Part shown: piece after piece, positions 60,000-64,000 of the stretch
Numbering within the stretch: the stretch's first letter is position 1
How the letters are laid out: each line of letters begins with the position of its first letter
DNA from: Carnegiea gigantea
Taxonomy: Eukaryota > Streptophyta > Magnoliopsida > Caryophyllales > Cactaceae
Direction of reading: 5' to 3'
NCBI GenBank assembly: GCA_029747015.1
Contig: JAKOGI010000366.1
Coordinates: 470,001-534,000 of the forward strand
DNA length: 64,000 nt
The notes under the pieces: generated by a model
Seen by the model: only the letters and a program-made list of their open reading frames with translations
Told to the model about the DNA's origin: nothing
Databases searched by the model: none
Program-made: the position numbers and the translations under genes

Positions 60000-61233
60000 G
60001 CTTCATAAAATCGAGCCAAATACTGTAAATAAAGGCGCTGGTTGGGAGGCAACCCAACGTTTTCAGGGAAGTTCCTATTTACTTTTGCTTTTGTTTTCAT
60101 TAATTCTATCTTTTTGCATGCATTAGGGACAATGCATGAATTAAGTGTGGGGGGGTGCATCCTACATTTAATTCCTGCAGTTTTTATTCTTAAAAAAAAA
60201 GTAGAAAATCGAAAAAAAAATTCTTTTCTTATAAATAATGCATGATGTGAGTTTATGCTAGGCTTGCTTATTTAGAAAAAAAAATTTTTATTAGCTATTT
60301 TACAGTTTATTCTTTTATAAGTGAAGACTTCTAGGCATAATAGTTATCTTTTAGAGAAGTTTGAGTTGATCCTTATACATCTTTTTAATGAGTAACTCTC
60401 TTGATTATCCATCTTATTTGGTCATGTAATATATATCTGATACAGAGGCAATAAAATGGCCCTCCCATTTCCTAAACTATTGAATTAGTTGAACAACTCA
60501 TTAAAATTGTGATCTTACTTGTCTAGTTTTCATCTATGAAAAAGAAATAAAAGAGAAAAGAGAGTCAAAATTGGGAATAACAAGTAGCCCTTTGAGGCAT
60601 GCGCTACTGGGTGTTATCCTTTGAGGCAATACTGCCACTGGAAAGCTTGCTTCCCATACTAGTAAGCCAATAAAATGAAGAAATAATAAGATGAGAATGA
60701 ATTATTTGCTCCAGCACCTCTATTCGGGTGAGTGAGAGACAGGGAGTGTTTAATTTCTAAGACACTATATGGGCCTCGAATATGTGCGCAAGTGGAGTTT
60801 GAACAAAAGAAGAGGAGGAAAATAAATACAAGGCAAGTTGAGGATCAAATTTAATAAAGTTATTCTACCTAGTTCAATTTCTCTAGAGCCAGACCATGCC
60901 CAAATTTTTCTATCTTAAATTCTTTCTTGACCTCCTGATTGGTGTATGCATAATCAAAAAGAGATGGATAATTATTGATCTTGTTACTTCATTATGAAAA
61001 TATTGTGAGGCTGATGAATAAACTCTCTAAGGATAGTTGGATGTTTAGCATGTATTCACTTATTGAAGGAAAAACTAATTAATTCAGTAAAACTGTTTTT
61101 CTAAAGCATGCCAAAGCCAGTATGAACATCATAGTCATGCATAACTTTATAAGAAAGAAAGAGGGTAAGTTTTTTTGATCGAGTCTAAGATTTCTTTGCA
61201 CGAGGACGTCCAAAGTCTAAGTGTGGGGGAATT
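60000..61233 (+). other. Athila pol-to-3' LTR spacer, no env, two polypurine-like motifs
   Basis: About 1.2 kb without a credible ORF. Near its start is a GGCGCTGGTTGGGAGGCAAC block typical of plant gypsy 3' regions. Two similar purine tracts bracket the spacer: TTAAGTGTGGGGGGGTG (60141-60157) and CTAAGTGTGGGGGAATT (61217-61233), the second directly before the LTR and therefore the true PPT. Some Athila elements have an env-like ORF here; this one does not. Confidence 0.75.
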
Positions 61234-63649
61234 TGTTAAGCCAAAAATCATATATCGTTTTATTAATTATTTTGATTATATTTTACACATTATTGCATCT
61301 AATTTATTTTATTTTATATATTTTTCAGGATGGGCGTTAATAAAATAAAAATGAGAAGACAAGACGTTGAAGCTTCGATTTTACACGATTTGCTGAAAAA
61401 ACGGTCCAATAAATAATTTATGGAAAACATTATTTTCATAATTATTATATTGGGCTAGGGTTTCAAGAATTGGGTGAAGAGCTAGAAGTCTTGAGGAAGA
61501 AGAAATCTAAGGAAAAGAGGAAGGAAACCCTAATTTACTAAACCTAACCCCCTTCCTTTCCATATAATAATCACCTCCTCACATATATAAACCCATGCCT
61601 GACACACATTAACACCACCCCATCTCATGCAATCATCTATCCTCTTGCAATTCCATCTCCACGGCAGCCATCATATCCCACACTCCTACCTATTCTCCTC
61701 TCCACCAAACGCCTCATCTCACACCATAAATCATCACAACACCTTCATTATCTATCGCCTTCATCCCACGCCTAACCTTCACAAACCAACTTCATCTCTC
61801 ACGCCATCCACATGATCATCTTCACTCGGCATCATCATCATCAGTTTCAATCACCTTGACGGCTGCCTATAGTTTGCATCAACCCCACGCACCATCATAA
61901 TTCATCATTTTCTCCTCTTCTAAGTAGGGTTATTTTACTTTATTTTATTTTATTTTAATTTTGTTGTTTAGATTATTGTTAAAACATGAATTATTTGGGT
62001 GGATTTTGTGATGTTAATTTTAATATGAGTGAGTAATTTTTTATACTTAGTATAATCTTCTTGAAGCCATGCTAAATTTACTATTTTGAAACAAGTTTTA
62101 TGCTTTAATGCCTAGTTGATTTATATTCATGATTCTTTAGCGATTAGCGTTTATCGTTTATGAAATTTGTGTTGAATCGATTAGAATGCATGCTAGTTGA
62201 TTCTATACAATTTCGATTGATAGTTTAGAAGATTATAATACGTAAAAGTTATAATCTTTTAGACTTAGGTATCACCCTAATTAATCATGGATGTCTCAAA
62301 CCCTTCTCTTTTAATTAGGTAATCGCTTTAGATCTTTGTTAAATCGATTTGCTGGTAAATTGATTACAAAGTGTTAAATGATATTTCTCTAATTCTTAAT
62401 GCTCTAACTTGGTTAAATTTTGCGTTGGTGTAAAAATTATCAAATTAGTAGGATTTATATTAGGGCTAGACCTAAGTAAACTAGAATCTAAGGAGAAATG
62501 GGGAAGAACCGCTGGTGGATTTCTTCTACAGTTTAACTCATGAATGAAATTAACTTGTGTGTTGATGATAAATATTAATTTGCATGGTGGATTGAGATTA
62601 TACTAAGTAATTTTCATAAATTTGACAACTTTTGATAATTATTTGTTGCTTTTAGTTAATTTGATTAGTTTGATAAATTTTGTTCTATTTTTATTAGTTT
62701 CAAAATAAATTCAATCGACCCCCCCCAAAAGTATAGTCTTTTAGGAGTGTCTAGGTAATTTTAGATAGCTTAGATTCTGATTTTTAGAGTGATTATAATT
62801 TTAGATTGATTTATATTCTCATTTAGTATTTAATTACTGATTTGTTAGAAAATTAGACTAAAAATAGTTATTCTTGTTATTTTTCGATTTTTCCAGTTCC
62901 TAGGGTTTATAGAGTGTCCTAGTCTGCCATATTTAATTTCGTGATTTTTGGAAGTTATTTGATAATTGTTCAGAATTATTTTGTGAAAGTGATATGTGCA
63001 GGTTTTTAGGTGATTAATTCTGAAAATTTCGATTTTTAATTTTAATTTACGATTATTAGGTGTGGTTAAGTTCAGAAAATTGTGTCCGAGAATTAGGGTA
63101 TTTTTCTTGATTATTTTCATATTTATATTTTTGCAGATTATTTTATTTCTAATTTCAGATTTAGTATTCTACATTGATTTTCTATGGTAGTTTTCTGATT
63201 TGATTTTTCTGGAATTATTTGGATACAATTGAGGAGTTAGAAGCTTATATACCTAAAGAATAATATTTTAGGTTACTGTTTGACATTTTTAATATTTATT
63301 TTCTGATTATCATTTGTTGTTTTGAATTTTAATTAGAATTTCAGTTACTATTCTAATTTTATTTTTCTAAATTATTTAGGGAAGCTTTTTACTGTTTTAT
63401 TTACAGAATATCATATAAAATATTTAGGAGCATCATTGGGTATTTTTCTAGATTTTTATTCATTAGATTTTAATTATTTTAGAATTATTAACGTTAGATT
63501 TAATAAATTAGATTATTAAAATCATTTAGGATTAAGCTAGCCTTTGACAACAATCTTTCCTCGTAGATTGATCCCTACTTTCCTATGCTATAAAAAGTAT
63601 TTAATAACCGAAGTAGTGGTTAAATTTGTAGCCCACGACAAGCTTTACA
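61234..63649 (+). repeat. Second Athila LTR, shared by two tandem units
   Basis: 2,416 bp with the same ends as the first LTR; TATA box TATATAAA at 61584-61591. It is preceded by a PPT (3' LTR of unit 1) and followed by a PBS (5' LTR of unit 2), so it serves both units. Confidence 0.95.
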
Positions 63650-63654
63650 AATTT

Positions 63655-63672
63655 TGGCGCCGTTGCCGGGGA
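63655..63672 (+). other. Second Athila primer-binding site
   Basis: TGGCGCCGTTGCCGGGGA directly after the second LTR, identical to 54642-54659. It shows that another internal region starts here. Confidence 0.92.
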
Positions 63673-63780
63673 AAGAAAATTAAATTGCTAGTTTACTTCT
63701 ATTTAATTTTGCTACTGTTATTTGTTTTATTATAACTCTAGTTTTTTTTGATTTTATTCTTTTTAGATTTCAAGGAGTGT

Positions 63781-64000
63781 ATGAAATTAAGGAGTGGTAA
63801 GAAAATTGGAGAGAACAAAGAACAAGCATTGAAAGCTGAAAACAAAGAGAGTCAGCCTGACCCAGTAAGTTTTAGGGTAAAGAGGTAAGCATGTCTACTC
63901 TTCGAGAACTTGCTGCCCCTAACTTAGAAACCCAACCAATGTCCATCACTTATGCTATTTTAGATAAACCTTTGAAATTAAACTCAGGATTTATTAATTT
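63781..64000 (+). pseudogene. Start of gag of the second Athila unit, frameshifted
   Basis: ATG 63781 (MKLRSGKKIGENKEQALKAE) runs parallel to the first gag but stops at TAA 63886-63888. One A is missing in the run that reads ATAAAAGAGG in unit 1 and GTAAAGAGG here. Downstream the sequence again matches unit 1 (LRELAAPNLETQPMSITYAI in the original frame) to the window edge. Point differences (Met/Arg at residue 4, CysAsn/ProAsp near residue 26) show that it is not a recent exact copy of unit 1. Confidence 0.88.

Larger units (their letters stand above)
52221..64000 (+). mobile_element. Tandem Athila-lineage Ty3/gypsy array (LTR-internal-LTR-internal...), continues past right edge
   Basis: First LTR 52221-54636, PBS, gag-pol to 59999, spacer, PPT, second LTR 61234-63649, then again PBS (63655-63672) and gag start (63781). 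A normal element would end after the second LTR with a target duplication; instead a second internal region follows. The left flank is ATTAT (52216-52220). Athila is inferred from the Asp-tRNA-type PBS, the FMDD RT box, the DLGAS protease box and the aagtgtgggggaa PPT. The env-like ORF found in some Athila elements is absent. Confidence 0.92.

Overview
This is nuclear DNA of a flowering plant, probably a eudicot. The evidence is AT-rich sequence packed with plant LTR retrotransposons (Ty1/copia, and the Tat, Athila and chromovirus lineages of Ty3/gypsy), small TAA- and 8-bp-target DNA transposons, and plant-type primer-binding sites. I find no convincing host gene, tRNA or rRNA. Nearly all coding sequence belongs to transposons, and none of it is an uninterrupted full-length element. 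The species cannot be told from the sequence alone.

Left part (1-18.1 kb). The window opens inside a decayed minus-strand copia element (protease start, gag, PBS). At 3.0-18.1 kb a Tourist/Harbinger-like MITE with about 185-bp internal repeats was split by a 14-kb minus-strand Ty3/gypsy chromovirus (LTRs 3516-5473 and 14992-17567, TSD CTATT). The gag of that element was later split by a 3.26-kb LTR-like insertion (9952-13207, TSD GCTTC).

Middle (18.1-42.3 kb). After AT-rich DNA, an Athila-type LTR remnant and a hAT-like MITE (20335-21204, TSD GTTGCTGT), there is a four-level nest. An outer Tourist-like MITE (23585-42271) holds a second one (23653-40709). That one holds an Athila-like solo LTR (23940-about 39592), which holds a complete-length but broken Tat-lineage retrotransposon (24293-38408, TSD CAACC). 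The Tat element carries gag, protease, RT, two RNase H domains and integrase on the minus strand. On the opposite strand, between pol and the 3' LTR, it carries an intron-containing pseudogene for a plant mobile domain (PMD) protein with a coiled-coil tail, preceded by 13 tandem units of about 60 bp. A copia solo LTR (39762-40388, TSD TTTCA) sits in the inner MITE.

Right part (42.3-64 kb). Microsatellite-rich AT DNA with Helitron-like 3' ends is followed by an Athila-like solo LTR (48164-49825, TSD TGTAT). Next comes a minus-strand copia RT/RNase H fragment, interrupted by the start of a chromovirus-type LTR, which is itself interrupted at 52221 by a plus-strand Athila element. The Athila unit has two LTRs of exactly equal length (52221-54636 and 61234-63649). 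A second PBS and gag follow the second LTR, so this is a tandem LTR-internal-LTR-internal array running off the window. The two LTRs differ strongly over the first 450 bp (U3) and are almost identical after that.
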